Translations under genes and position numbers: made by a program | The notes under the pieces: model-generated | What the model was told of the DNA's origin: nothing | Databases searched by the model: none | What the model saw: the letters and a program-made list of their open reading frames with translations, nothing else | Shown here: piece after piece, positions 17,024 through 25,476 of the stretch | How the letters are laid out: each line of letters starts with the position of its first letter | Position numbering within the stretch: position 1 is the stretch's first letter | Source of the DNA: Pseudomonadota bacterium | Lineage (GTDB): Bacteria; Pseudomonadota; Alphaproteobacteria; Acetobacterales; Acetobacteraceae | Direction of reading: 5' to 3' | NCBI GenBank assembly: GCA_021805565.1 | Contig: JAJZFA010000039.1 | Location: 1-53,577, forward strand | Length of the DNA: 53,577 nt

Positions 17024-18549
17024 CCCGCGAGACCCAGTTTTTCCGCGAGTCCGATGCGTTGCAGCTTGCCGGTCGCACCCTTTGGGATTTCCTCCAGGAA
17101 CACCACCCGGCGCGGCACCTTGAACGCCGCGAGCCGCGTGCCGCAGAACTCGCGCAGTTCGGTTTCCTTCACTTCCATCCCCGCGCGCAGCACGATCGCG
17201 ACGGCGACCTCTTCGCCCAGCTTGGCATGCGGCAGGCCGAAGGTCAGGCACTGCGCCACGGCGGGATGGTCCATCACCACCTCGTCCACCTCCAGCGGGC
17301 TGATTTTTTCGCCGCCCCGGTTGATCAGTTCCTTCAGGCGTCCGGTCAGGCGCAGATAGCCATCCGCATCCAGCACGCCCTGATCGCCGGTGCGAAACCA
17401 TCCATCGGTGAAGCCGGCCGTGTTGGCGGCTTCGTTGTTCTCATATCCTGCGGTCACGTTCCGGCCCCGGATCACCACCTCGCCAAGGCCGCCGGCGGGC
17501 AGGATTGTGCCCTGCTCATCCATGATCGCGACCTCCGGCCCGGCCGCGAGGCCGACGCTGCCGGGGAATCGCGGGCGTGGCGGCAGGGGGTTCGATGCCA
17601 TCTGATGCGACGCTTCGGTCATGCCGTAGGACTCGATCACCGGAACGCCGAACGCCTGTTCCATCGCCGTCATGACCTGCGGCGGCAGCGACGCTGACGA
17701 TGACCGGATGAACCGCAGCCGCCCGGCGGCGATCGCCGCCGCGTTGCGCGGGGCCAGTTCCAGGATGGTCTGATGCATCGTCGGCACGGCGGTGTACCAG
17801 GTCGGCCGCACCTGTTGGAACCAGGAATAGAACCGGAAGCCGTTGAACCCCGGCGTGCAGCACACCGATCCGCCGGCCGCCAGGCTGGCCAGCGTCGCGG
17901 CGATCAGGCCGTGGATGTGAAACAGCGGCATGATGTTGAGGCACAGATCGGCATCCCCCAGCCCCAGCACGGCGCCGATATTGTACGCCGACGCCGTGAC
18001 GTTGATGTGCCGCAGCGGCACGATCTTGGGGCGCGAGGTGGTGCCGGAGGTGTGCAAGATCAGCGCCACATCCTGCGCTTCCGCCAATCCGGGCCGGGAC
18101 GCGACCGTTGCCATCCCAGGCGGCGGCACCAGGGCGAACGAACCGGCCTGGTTTTCCGGAACAAGGTCCACCACGGGAATGCCGCGTTCGGCGGCGGCCT
18201 GCCGGGCGGGGGTTTCCATGCCGGCCAGGACGATCAGGGCCTTGGCGCCGACGTCGCCGAGGTAGAACGCGAATTCCTCGGCCTTATAGGCGGGGTTCAA
18301 CGGCGCGGTGGTGGCCCCGCAGGCGATGGCGACGAAGGATGTGGCGGCTTCCGGCCCGTTGGGCATCACCAGCGCCACGCGATCGCCGCGCCCGACGCCC
18401 ATCCCGTTCAGCGCGGCCACGGTGCGTTCGGTCAGGGCGCGCAAGGCGCCGTGCGTCAGCCACGGGCGATCCGGGGCGCCGATGGCGGGTGCATCGGCGG
18501 CGCCGCGCGCCAGCAGGTTCGATACCGTATCGGCCGGATATTCGGTCAC
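17020..18549 (-). CDS. Acyl-CoA synthetase, oxalate-CoA ligase-like
   Basis: An AMP-forming ligase that would adenylate a carboxylic acid and pass it to coenzyme A. The 509-residue protein has the phosphate loop LHTSGTTSRPKIVP at about 166-178, ESYGMTEASHQM, GWFRTGDQGVLDADGYLRL, and the catalytic lysine in PKGATGKLQRI near the C-terminus. TAPLNPAYKAEEFAFYL near residue 81 resembles oxalyl-CoA synthetases of the AAE3 type, so a small dicarboxylate is a fair guess. The start is GTG 18549 with AAGGAGAA upstream; earlier codons lack a ribosome site. It overlaps the reductase gene by ATGA and probably leads the transcript that includes the UGSC genes. Confidence 0.88.
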   Translation of the reverse strand: MTEYPADTVSNLLARGAADAPAIGAPDRPWLTHGALRALTERTVAALNGMGVGRGDRVALVMPNGPEAATSFVAIACGATTAPLNPAYKAEEFAFYLGDVGAKALIVLAGMETPARQAAAERGIPVVDLVPENQAGSFALVPPPGMATVASRPGLAEAQDVALILHTSGTTSRPKIVPLRHINVTASAYNIGAVLGLGDADLCLNIMPLFHIHGLIAATLASLAAGGSVCCTPGFNGFRFYSWFQQVRPTWYTAVPTMHQTILELAPRNAAAIAAGRLRFIRSSSASLPPQVMTAMEQAFGVPVIESYGMTEASHQMASNPLPPRPRFPGSVGLAAGPEVAIMDEQGTILPAGGLGEVVIRGRNVTAGYENNEAANTAGFTDGWFRTGDQGVLDADGYLRLTGRLKELINRGGEKISPLEVDEVVMDHPAVAQCLTFGLPHAKLGEEVAVAIVLRAGMEVKETELREFCGTRLAAFKVPRRVVFLEEIPKGATGKLQRIGLAEKLGLAG

Positions 18550-18722
18550 TCGCGTTCTCCTTGGATGTCGGCGCGGCACCAGTTTGGCTGGGGCGCGGCG
18601 TGAGCCGGCTCCATACCGCGACTGGTGGCACAACCGGATCGGGTTGCGCCGGAAAAGTCAAACCCGTAGTCTGATTTTATCGGGAAAGCATAGTCTGAAA
18701 TTCCCAACCGGGAGCGTTTACG

Positions 18723-18836
18723 ATGAAGACATTATTGTTCGGCCTCGCCCTGATCGTGGCGATCGATGGCAGCGCCCTCGCCTATTTTGCCGTGACCGCC
18801 CGGCCCGCATCGGCCTGCGGCATTCCCGGTCAGTGA
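18723..18836 (+). CDS. Small hydrophobic peptide, 37 residues
   Basis: MKTLLFGLALIVAIDG is a strong signal or membrane helix, followed by a short tail with one cysteine (RPASACGIPGQ). GGGAG lies 8 bases before the ATG. The codons are host-like. It may be an exported peptide or single-span membrane protein; no family recognised. It faces away from the acyl-CoA synthetase gene. Confidence 0.45.
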   Translation: MKTLLFGLALIVAIDGSALAYFAVTARPASACGIPGQ

Positions 18837-19000
18837 TCGGCTCCGCCACACGGTAACCGTCGCGGCCGGACATAGGCGGGCGGCGACCTGACCGCGACCC
18901 TCGGCAGGTGCCGCGTCGTTGCTCTGGTCGCGGCGAAGACGGATCGTCGGATCTGACCGGCGCAGGCCCCGACCGGTATGCATCGTCCGGCATGCTCCAC

Positions 19001-19070
19001 CCGCGCATGCCCAACCCGCGAATGCCCAACCCGCGAATGCCCAACCCGCGAATGCCCAACCCGCGCATGC
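19001..19070 (+). repeat. 15-bp tandem repeat, about 4.7 copies
   Basis: The unit CCGCGAATGCCCAAC occurs in tandem from 19001 to 19060, with the first unit and the partial fifth reading CCGCGCATGC. Read on the plus strand it would encode a pentapeptide repeat (R-M-P-N-P) in a 61-codon frame at 18908-19093 that has no convincing start signals. The surrounding 18837-19187 holds no other gene. Confidence 0.85.
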
Positions 19071-19151
19071 ATTGGCAGCCTATAGATTTTTGAGCCGCCA
19101 CGAATTGCACCCAGGCCGTTAACCGCCCCCGATCCCCACCTGCGACAATTA

Positions 19152-19180
19152 TTGACATATTTCCTATAACGATCTAGATA
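19152..19180 (+). promoter_or_regulatory. Sigma-70-type promoter giving a leaderless transcript
   Basis: TTGACA at 19152-19157 is followed after 17 bases by TAGATA at 19175-19180. Initiation about 7 bases later would fall on or next to the ATG at 19188, so the message for the downstream gene would be leaderless. Confidence 0.6.
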
Positions 19181-19187
19181 TCAAGGA

Positions 19188-20138
19188 ATGGAAACCTCGC
19201 CCCCGCCCCGCCCGGCCATCGACCTCATGCCGACGCTGTACTACCAGCTCGCCTATACCCTGACGGCCCTGCTGCCGCCGCCGCTGGACGACACCCCGGC
19301 CGCGCTGCGCGCGCGCGACCTGACCGCCGTCGCCAAGGTCGCATCGCTGGCACCGGTCAACGCCGATGAAGCCGATATCGCCGCCCACTGCATCGCCGCC
19401 CGCGCCCAGGCGGAGGATGTGCTGCGGCTGGTCCACAAGCACGACCACGACTCCGTATTGGTGGCAAAACTGAACAGGCAATACGCATCGATGATGCGGC
19501 TATGGCTGGCTGTGCACGCTCGGCTGCGGCGGGTGCAGTCCGAACGCCGCAAGCGCGATGCCAATCCCGAGACGGCGAATGAGGACGCCTGGGCGCGGTA
19601 TATCGCCGAACGATCGATGCTGGATGTGGTGCTGGCCCAGCCTGGTACCGAACCGGCCGAACCGGTGCGGCCACACCGGGCGCCGGTTGCCCGTCCGGCC
19701 GTGGCCCCCGTGGCCCGTCCGGCGGCCGTGCCGGCGACAATCGTCCCGAAAATTGCGACAAAATCTCACAACGCGGCTTTTGAGACGCAGATGAACGCCC
19801 TCCGCCCCAAAGCGCCCAAACGCCCAACCCTGCACGCGACCCTGCTCGGCACCACGACTCTAACCCCGGCGGACTACCAGACCCGGCTTGCGGTCAACGG
19901 CCTGGTCGGCGCGGCGATGACGGCGGCGGCGGATCGAATGGCCAGACTGGCCGCGCCGGGGGAATACGTCTCGGAAAATAAGATAGATCCTCAGGGCGTG
20001 GCTTTTGAGACGTGGTTGAGCGCCGAAACCCCCAGCAGCCCAGGCGACGCGACCCTGCGCGAGATCATGCGCGAGATCATGGGCATGCCGCTGAAAGGTC
20101 CGAAACGCGGCCTGGGAATGCTCCGCCACATGCTATGA
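19188..20138 (+). CDS. Hypothetical protein with a proline/alanine-rich linker
   Basis: A 316-residue soluble protein I do not recognise. The first 150 residues are mostly helical and rich in Ala, Arg and Leu (PTLYYQLAYTLTALLPPP; AAHCIAARAQAEDVLRL). Residues about 155-185 are a low-complexity Ala-Pro-Val-Arg linker with repeated VARPA. A second helical part follows, ending in REIMREIMGMPLKGPKRG. The layout resembles DNA- or chromatin-associated small proteins of Acetobacteraceae, but that is only an impression. The ATG follows AAGGA directly and a good promoter ends 7 bases upstream, which points to leaderless translation. Confidence 0.65.
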   Translation: METSPPPRPAIDLMPTLYYQLAYTLTALLPPPLDDTPAALRARDLTAVAKVASLAPVNADEADIAAHCIAARAQAEDVLRLVHKHDHDSVLVAKLNRQYASMMRLWLAVHARLRRVQSERRKRDANPETANEDAWARYIAERSMLDVVLAQPGTEPAEPVRPHRAPVARPAVAPVARPAAVPATIVPKIATKSHNAAFETQMNALRPKAPKRPTLHATLLGTTTLTPADYQTRLAVNGLVGAAMTAAADRMARLAAPGEYVSENKIDPQGVAFETWLSAETPSSPGDATLREIMREIMGMPLKGPKRGLGMLRHML

Positions 20139-20468
20139 TCCGCGGCCGGCCGGGTTCGCCACGGCATTTCGAAGCGATCCTCGCCAGAAAAGCCCCAGGC
20201 GGAGGTTGTCTGTCCGACAATTTTGCTCCGATGGCGATTTTTTTTGTCCCGCGTCATGGCCGAACCTGATCCGCCTTCGTGCACACGGCGGGAAGCCAGG
20301 CCTGACACCATTCACCCGATTGCGTCGATGCCAGGGGGTGCCACTACAAAAGCAAACCGGCGATCAGGTTCCGGGCGGGCCTGCCGCCGGCTGTCGCGAT
20401 GGCGATACTGCAGCGTCCGGCCATGACGCGAAGCACAGGTTCCGGCGTTCGGCCAACGGCTCGCGGGA
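20139..20468. other. Intergenic stretch without a recognised gene
   Basis: 330 bases between the hypothetical gene and the stop of the leftward hydrolase. No convincing open frame, terminator or repeat was seen. Confidence 0.4.
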
Positions 20469-21245
20469 TCAGTGGCCGCCCTGCCCCCAACCGTGCAGAA
20501 ACGCCTCTAGCACCGACACAAACCCGGCCGGATTGTCGGCATGAACCCAATGCCCCGCACCCTTCACCGCGACGAACCGCGCGGCGGGAAACTGGGATCG
20601 TATCGCCGGGCGGTGTTCGGGCCGCACATAATCCGAGTCAGCGCCGGTCACGAACAGGGAAGGCCCGTTATAGCAACCCGGCAGGCCGGCCCATCCCTCC
20701 AGATCGGGAATACCGGCCGCGATCGAAGGCAGGCCGATCCGCCAATGCGGGTTCGGGCCGAAGCGAAAATTCTGCAGCAGAAACGCCCGTATATCGGCGC
20801 GAGGCACAGCCCCGGCCAACGCGGCATCGGCGTCCTGGCGGGTCAACGCCGGCGTCAGCGGAATCGCCGCCATGGCCTGCGCGATGGCGCTGTTATCATG
20901 CCGGTACGGCACCGGCGCGATGTCGGCCACCAGCAAGCGGCCAATCCGGTCCGGGTGCAGAAGGGCCAGCGCCATGGCGGCTTTGCCCCCCATCGAGTGG
21001 CCGACCACCGCGGCCGTTTCGACACCCAGCTCGGTCAGCGTTTCGGCGACATCGGCCGCCAGCACCTCGTATCGCATACTGGGCGCGTGCGGGCTGTCGC
21101 CGTGGTTTCGCATGTCCATCGCGATCGCACGAAACCGCGGCGCGATCGCGCGCTGGATCGCGCCCCAATTGCGAGCGGCGCCGAACAGGCCGTGCAGCAG
21201 CACCACGGGCGGACCCTCGCCCGATTGGATGGTATTCAGAATCAT
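20469..21245 (-). CDS. Alpha/beta-fold hydrolase, YbfF-like esterase
   Basis: A 258-residue serine hydrolase of the alpha/beta fold. PVVLLHGLFGAARNWGAI carries the oxyanion hole, MDMRNHGDSPH follows as in YbfF, the nucleophile elbow is VVGHSMGGKAAM, and the catalytic His is in KGAGHWVHAD near the C-terminus. E. coli YbfF hydrolyses short acyl esters and acyl-CoAs; the substrate here is unknown. It lies 55 bases downstream of the kinase gene in the same direction, so the two may share a transcript. Confidence 0.85.
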   Translation of the reverse strand: MILNTIQSGEGPPVVLLHGLFGAARNWGAIQRAIAPRFRAIAMDMRNHGDSPHAPSMRYEVLAADVAETLTELGVETAAVVGHSMGGKAAMALALLHPDRIGRLLVADIAPVPYRHDNSAIAQAMAAIPLTPALTRQDADAALAGAVPRADIRAFLLQNFRFGPNPHWRIGLPSIAAGIPDLEGWAGLPGCYNGPSLFVTGADSDYVRPEHRPAIRSQFPAARFVAVKGAGHWVHADNPAGFVSVLEAFLHGWGQGGH

Positions 21246-21300
21246 GCCGGTCCCGATCGCTCGGGCACAAAGCCACCGGCAGCGCGCCGCCGCACGGCCA

Positions 21301-22281
21301 TCAGTCCCGCATCAGCTTTCGCAAATCGGTTGCCGGCCGAGCGCCGAAGCGACCGATGATTTCGGCGGCGGCGATGCTGCCCATGCGGCCGCACTGGCTC
21401 AGGGTTTTGCCCGCTGTCAGGCCGGACAGGAATCCGGCGGCATAGGCGTCTCCCGCACCCGTGGTATCCACGACCTTGGCGGGTTCGGCCTGGATATGCA
21501 CCGTCTCGTTGCCTTGCAGGATCAGGCTGCCCGCCTCGCTACGGGTCAACGCGGCGAGGGCAACATCCTTGCGCGCGGCCTCGGCGGCTTCGGCGAACGT
21601 GTTGCATTCGTAAAGCGCGGTGATTTCCGTCTCGTTGGCGAACAGGATATCCACATGGTTCGCGACAAGATCGAGAAACGCCGTCCGGTGCCGGTTGACG
21701 CAAAAAGCGTCCGACAGCGACAGCGCGACGCGGCGGCCGGCGGCGTGCGCGGCGGCGGCGGCCTTACGGAACGCGGCCTGCGCGGCCGGCGGATCGAACA
21801 GGTAGCCTTCCAGGTAGGTCACGGCGGACGCGGCGACCAAAGCCGGATCGACGTCGTCTTCCCCAAGCGTCACGCAGGCGCCCAGGAAGGTATTCATGGT
21901 GCGCTGTCCGTCCGGCGTCACCAGGATCAGGCAGCGCGCGGTGGGCGCGCCGCCGGTCAGCGGGGCGGTGGGAAAATGCACCCCAACGGACTCGATATCG
22001 TGGCGGAACACGCCGCCCAACTGGTCATCCGCCACTTTGCCGATGTAGGCAACGCGGGAACCGAGGCCGGCGGCGACGGCGCAGGTATTGGCGGCCGATC
22101 CGCCGCTGCTTTCGTTGCCAGCCGGCATGGCGGCGTAGAGTGCGTCCGCCGCCGGCGTGTCGATCAGGATCATCGCGCCCTTGTGCATGTCGTGCCTCGA
22201 CAGGAAGGCGTCGTCCGCCTGGCTGACGACATCGACGATGGCATTGCCGATACCGAGGATGTCATAGGTCGGTTGAGTCAT
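21301..22281 (-). CDS. PfkB-family carbohydrate/nucleoside kinase, adenosine kinase-like
   Basis: A ribokinase-family kinase of 326 residues. The N-terminal DILGIGNAIVDVVSQ and SGGSAANTCAVAAGLG bind the sugar, and the C-terminal VVDTTGAGDAYAAGF holds the anion hole and catalytic Asp. The GNAIVDV and SGGSAANT form, and the position of the Asp, fit adenosine kinase-like members common in alphaproteobacteria. The start at ATG 22281 has AAGGA 6 bases upstream. Adenosine salvage would complement ahcY, which releases adenosine, although ahcY is 8.5 kb away. Confidence 0.82.
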   Translation of the reverse strand: MTQPTYDILGIGNAIVDVVSQADDAFLSRHDMHKGAMILIDTPAADALYAAMPAGNESSGGSAANTCAVAAGLGSRVAYIGKVADDQLGGVFRHDIESVGVHFPTAPLTGGAPTARCLILVTPDGQRTMNTFLGACVTLGEDDVDPALVAASAVTYLEGYLFDPPAAQAAFRKAAAAAHAAGRRVALSLSDAFCVNRHRTAFLDLVANHVDILFANETEITALYECNTFAEAAEAARKDVALAALTRSEAGSLILQGNETVHIQAEPAKVVDTTGAGDAYAAGFLSGLTAGKTLSQCGRMGSIAAAEIIGRFGARPATDLRKLMRD

Positions 22282-22411
22282 GGGCTTCCTTCTGGCTGAC
22301 AGGACTGGGGGGAACGATGCGTGCGCTGTTGTCCACGATCGGAGGACCGATGAAAAGGCCATGCCGGCTTGTCCGGCGCACGGGCAATCCGGTGAAGGCG
22401 GTCAGGCTTGG

Positions 22412-22462
22412 TTTCCCCTTCTGTCATGGCCGGGCCAAGCCGGGCCATGACAGAAGGGGAAA
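22412..22462. repeat. Perfect 20-bp-arm palindromic extragenic element
   Basis: Arms at 22412-22431 and 22443-22462 are exact reverse complements (core CTGTCATGGCC / GGCCATGACAG) around an 11-base GC-rich centre. It lies in the 418-base gap 22282-22699, downstream of cysK and upstream of the kinase. It resembles the widespread alphaproteobacterial extragenic palindromes of TGTCATGCCCGGG type and may stabilise or end the cysK message. The rest of the gap shows no gene. Confidence 0.85.
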
Positions 22463-22699
22463 AACGCCGCCCCGGCACAATTTTGGAACAGGCAATCATT
22501 TGACTGCCATCACCCGATTTCCCTGGGTGGTTGGCCCCGCGCCGGCCGATCCGCACGCCGGAGGTCTTGGCGTGCAGGGACGCGCCGGCTCGCCACGCGG
22601 ATGCCTTCGTGGCGGCCGCGCGTACGCGCAACGCGGTAAGAAGGCTACAAAGCGAACCGGTGGCGCTCGTCCACCGGCCAGTGCCAATGCCGCCCGGTA

Positions 22700-23677
22700 T
22701 TACAGACCTTCGAACAACGCGGTCGTAATATAGCGTTCGGCGAACGACGGGATGATGACCACGATGCGCTTGTGGGCATACTCCGGACGTTTCGCTACCT
22801 TCACGGCCGCCGCCAGCGCCGCGCCCGATGAAATGCCGCCGGGAATACCCTCGGTCCGAGCAAGACGGCGCGCCCAGGCCAGCGTTTCCTCGTTGGAGAC
22901 CTGAACCACTTCGTCGATCGCCTTGGTGTCGAGAACCTCTGGCACGAACCCGGCGCCAAGCCCCTGGATCGGATGCGGTCCCGGCTTGCCGCCGGACAGT
23001 ACCGGGCTGCTCATTGGCTCCACCGCGAAGAATTTCAGCCCTGGATGACGCGGCTTCAGCGCCCGCGCGATGCCGGTCAGGGTGCCGCCGGTGCCGACAC
23101 CGGACACGATCGCGTCCACTTCCCCCTTGGTGTCGAACCAGATTTCCTCGGCCGTGGTCCGAGCGTGGATGTCCGGGTTAGCGGGATTGCCGAACTGGTT
23201 GGCGGTCACCGACCCCGGATGCGCGTCCAGCAGTTCCTTGGCCCGAGCGATGGCGCCGTTCATGCCCTTTTCGCGCGGCGTCAGTTCCAGTTCCGCGCCC
23301 AGATAGGTAAGCATCTTGCGCCGTTCGATCGACACCGATTCCGGCATCGTCAGGATCAGCCGGTAGCCGCGCGCGGCCGCCACGAAGGCAAGTCCAATCC
23401 CGGTGTTGCCCGATGTCGGCTCGATGATCGTGCCGCCCGGTTGCAGTGTGCCGGACGCTTCCAGCGCCAGAATCAGGTTGACCCCGATGCGGTCCTTCAC
23501 GCTGGCCAGCGGATTGAAAAATTCCAGTTTCAGCACGACGTCGGCGGTAATGCCTTCCTCGGCGAGGATTTTCGGAATGCGCACCAGCGGCGTATTACCG
23601 ATGGTTTCGGCGATGCTGTCGTAAATGCGGCCGCGCAACGGGCGGTCGAATATCAGCGGCTTGTGCTGGGTTGCCAT
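22700..23677 (-). CDS. cysK: Cysteine synthase A
   Basis: O-acetylserine sulfhydrylase makes cysteine from O-acetylserine and sulfide with PLP. The 325-residue protein has KLEFFNPLASVKDRIG with the PLP lysine, EPTSGNTGIGLA for substrate binding, GVGTGGTLTGIARAL for phosphate binding, and EGIPGGISSGAALAAA, all CysK marks. I start at ATG 23677 with AAAGGGA about 9 bases upstream; an extension starting at 23749 lacks a ribosome site. The upstream region carries repeated AAACTTC motifs that may be an operator. Confidence 0.94.
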   Translation of the reverse strand: MATQHKPLIFDRPLRGRIYDSIAETIGNTPLVRIPKILAEEGITADVVLKLEFFNPLASVKDRIGVNLILALEASGTLQPGGTIIEPTSGNTGIGLAFVAAARGYRLILTMPESVSIERRKMLTYLGAELELTPREKGMNGAIARAKELLDAHPGSVTANQFGNPANPDIHARTTAEEIWFDTKGEVDAIVSGVGTGGTLTGIARALKPRHPGLKFFAVEPMSSPVLSGGKPGPHPIQGLGAGFVPEVLDTKAIDEVVQVSNEETLAWARRLARTEGIPGGISSGAALAAAVKVAKRPEYAHKRIVVIIPSFAERYITTALFEGL

Positions 23678-23747
23678 GGAACAATTCCCTTTCCCGAGAT
23701 GGCCGGATCCGCCTGACGGCGACGGTTGTAAGTCGCTCATAAAGGGC

Positions 23748-23823
23748 AAACTTCTTTCGCGCTGGCAAGTGGCGGCCGGGCAAAGCCAAACTTCTCGCGA
23801 AAGCGAGGGTATTATGGAAGTTT
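23748..23823 (-). promoter_or_regulatory. Possible cysK operator/promoter with AAACTTC repeats
   Basis: On the plus strand AAACTTCT occurs at 23748 and 23788, exactly 40 bases apart, and GAAGTTT, its inverse, lies at 23817-23823. A CATAAT (-10-like, minus strand) and the tetraloop hairpin CTCGC-GAAA-GCGAG lie between the inverted copies. This layout suggests a sulfur-responsive regulator site, but no regulator family can be named from sequence alone. Confidence 0.35.
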
Positions 23824-23965
23824 ATCTCACATATCCGCAGGCTGGCGAACGGCCTTGCTCCCCTGGCGAATAACCGGCACCGCACATTCCCTGCTTGGCA
23901 ATCGGCCCCACCCAAGCCCATTAAGCGCCCATGAGTAGCCAGTTCCCCGCCGGCATGCCCGTCCG

Positions 23966-25216
23966 ATGAGTAAAGGATCGGCGTCCGTCCGCTTTATCCT
24001 GCTGACACTGGTCATCGACGCGCTGGGCTTCGGTCTTGTCGTGCCGATCGTGCCGTCGCTGGTGCTGAAACTGTCGGGCATGAATGTGTCCGGCGCCTCG
24101 GTCTGGGTCGGGCTGCTGCTGGCCTCGTTCGCGTTGATGCAGTTCATTTGCGCCCCCGTACTTGGCGGCCTGAGCGACCGCTTCGGCCGCCGCCCGGTGC
24201 TGCTGCTGTCGCTCGCCGGCATCTGCGCCAACTACCTGCTGCTGGCCTGGGCGCCGTCGCTGACCTGGCTGTTCCTGGGGCGGCTGATCGCCGGCGCCAC
24301 CGCCGCGAACGCCGCCACCGCCACCGCCTATATCGCCGACGTGACCCCGCCCCAACAACGCGCCGGCCAGTTCGGCCTGGTTGGCGCGATGTTCGGCGTC
24401 GGGTTTGTCATCGGCCCCGCGCTGGGCGGGGTGCTGGGGTCGTATGGCCTGCGCCTGCCGTTCTTCGCGGCCGCCGCGCTGGCCGGTTGCAACGTGCTGT
24501 ACGGCCTGTTCGTGCTGCCGGAGAGTTTGCCCGTGGAACGGCGGCGGCCCATCGACTGGCGCCGGTCCAATCCGATGGGGTCCTTGCGCCTGGTGATGGC
24601 AAGCCGAAACCTGGGCCGTCTGGCCCTCGCCTGGAGCGCGTTATGGTTCGCGCTGGGGGCGCTGCAAAGCACGTTCGTGCTGGCCAATCAGGCGCGCTTC
24701 GGCTGGGACACGCGCCAGAACGGACTGGCGCTGGCGCTGGCCGGACTTGGCTCCGCCATCGTGCAAGGCCTGCTGGTGCGGCGCATCGTGCCGCTGCTGG
24801 GCGAACGCCGAGCGGCGATGACAGGGGCGGTCATCACCGGTTGTTCTTATCTTTGCATCGGGCTGGCGCCCTACGGCTGGGTCGTGCTCGTGGGAATCAC
24901 GGTGCAGTCGCTCGGGGCCATCACCGGGCCGGCGATTCAGGGCATGATTTCCGCCACCGCATCCGACGATCGCCAGGGCGAAACCCAGGGCGCGCTGTCA
25001 TCGGTCCAGGGCCTTACCGCCATCGTGTCGCCACTGGTCGCAAGCTGGGTATTTTCGACCTTCACCGGACCGGCTGCCCCGATGCTGCTGCCGGGCGCGC
25101 CGTTCGTGATCTCCGCGCTGGCATACGCCGTTGCGCTTTGGGCGATTTCCGGTGTCCGTCCCGCCCCCGCCCTGGTTACGATCGGCGCCGGTTCGGGTGC
25201 GGGAGGAAACCGGTGA
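23966..25216 (+). CDS. MFS transporter, TetA/multidrug efflux type
   Basis: A 416-residue inner-membrane protein with 12 predicted helices. It has the family motif A GGLSDRFGRRPVLL after helix 2 and the helix 5 motif GFVIGPALGGVLGSYG. The DHA1 tetracycline/drug:proton antiporter group is the closest style (IDALGFGLVVPIVPSL at the start is typical). The drug or metabolite exported is unknown. A single gene, 288 bases from divergent cysK. Confidence 0.85.
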   Translation: MSKGSASVRFILLTLVIDALGFGLVVPIVPSLVLKLSGMNVSGASVWVGLLLASFALMQFICAPVLGGLSDRFGRRPVLLLSLAGICANYLLLAWAPSLTWLFLGRLIAGATAANAATATAYIADVTPPQQRAGQFGLVGAMFGVGFVIGPALGGVLGSYGLRLPFFAAAALAGCNVLYGLFVLPESLPVERRRPIDWRRSNPMGSLRLVMASRNLGRLALAWSALWFALGALQSTFVLANQARFGWDTRQNGLALALAGLGSAIVQGLLVRRIVPLLGERRAAMTGAVITGCSYLCIGLAPYGWVVLVGITVQSLGAITGPAIQGMISATASDDRQGETQGALSSVQGLTAIVSPLVASWVFSTFTGPAAPMLLPGAPFVISALAYAVALWAISGVRPAPALVTIGAGSGAGGNR

Positions 25217-25245
25217 CGACAAGAGGCGCCCGCTACCAAATAAGC

Positions 25246-25309
25246 GCGGGGCGAGGCTACACCCCGCACAAGGCGGCGAGGCTCGGCATTTACCCCCCTG
25301 GTATGCCGA
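25246..25309 (+). promoter_or_regulatory. Candidate structured leader RNA upstream of mgtC
   Basis: Two hairpins stand 16 bases apart: GCGGGG/CCCCGC around the loop CGAGGCTACA (25246-25267), and TCGGCAT/ATGCCGA around a 13-base loop (25283-25309). The segment GGCGAGGCTAC, and a second GGCGAGGCTC between the stems, recall the conserved GGTGAGGCTCCTA core of the M-box (ykoK) magnesium riboswitch. The rest of that consensus is not clearly present, so identity is open. Confidence 0.35.
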
Positions 25310-25476
25310 CTTGCGATCCGGCCACCGATATCTGTCGTTCCGATGTCCGCCAAACTTCGGGCCGGCCAGACAAACCGATCGGACTTCTATCCGGGTGGCA
25401 CCGTTGGTGCCATGTTATCCGCGTTTCAACCGCGACGCCGTCCGCGGAACTGGCACTTCGCGCAAAGGGTTAGCGC

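Noticed and set aside
19001-19070. CRISPR array
   Set aside because: Units are 15 bases and contiguous without spacers, so it is a plain tandem repeat.
18908-19093. A 61-codon gene across the tandem repeat
   Set aside because: There is no ribosome site, and the frame is explained by a 15-bp repeat whose length is a multiple of three.
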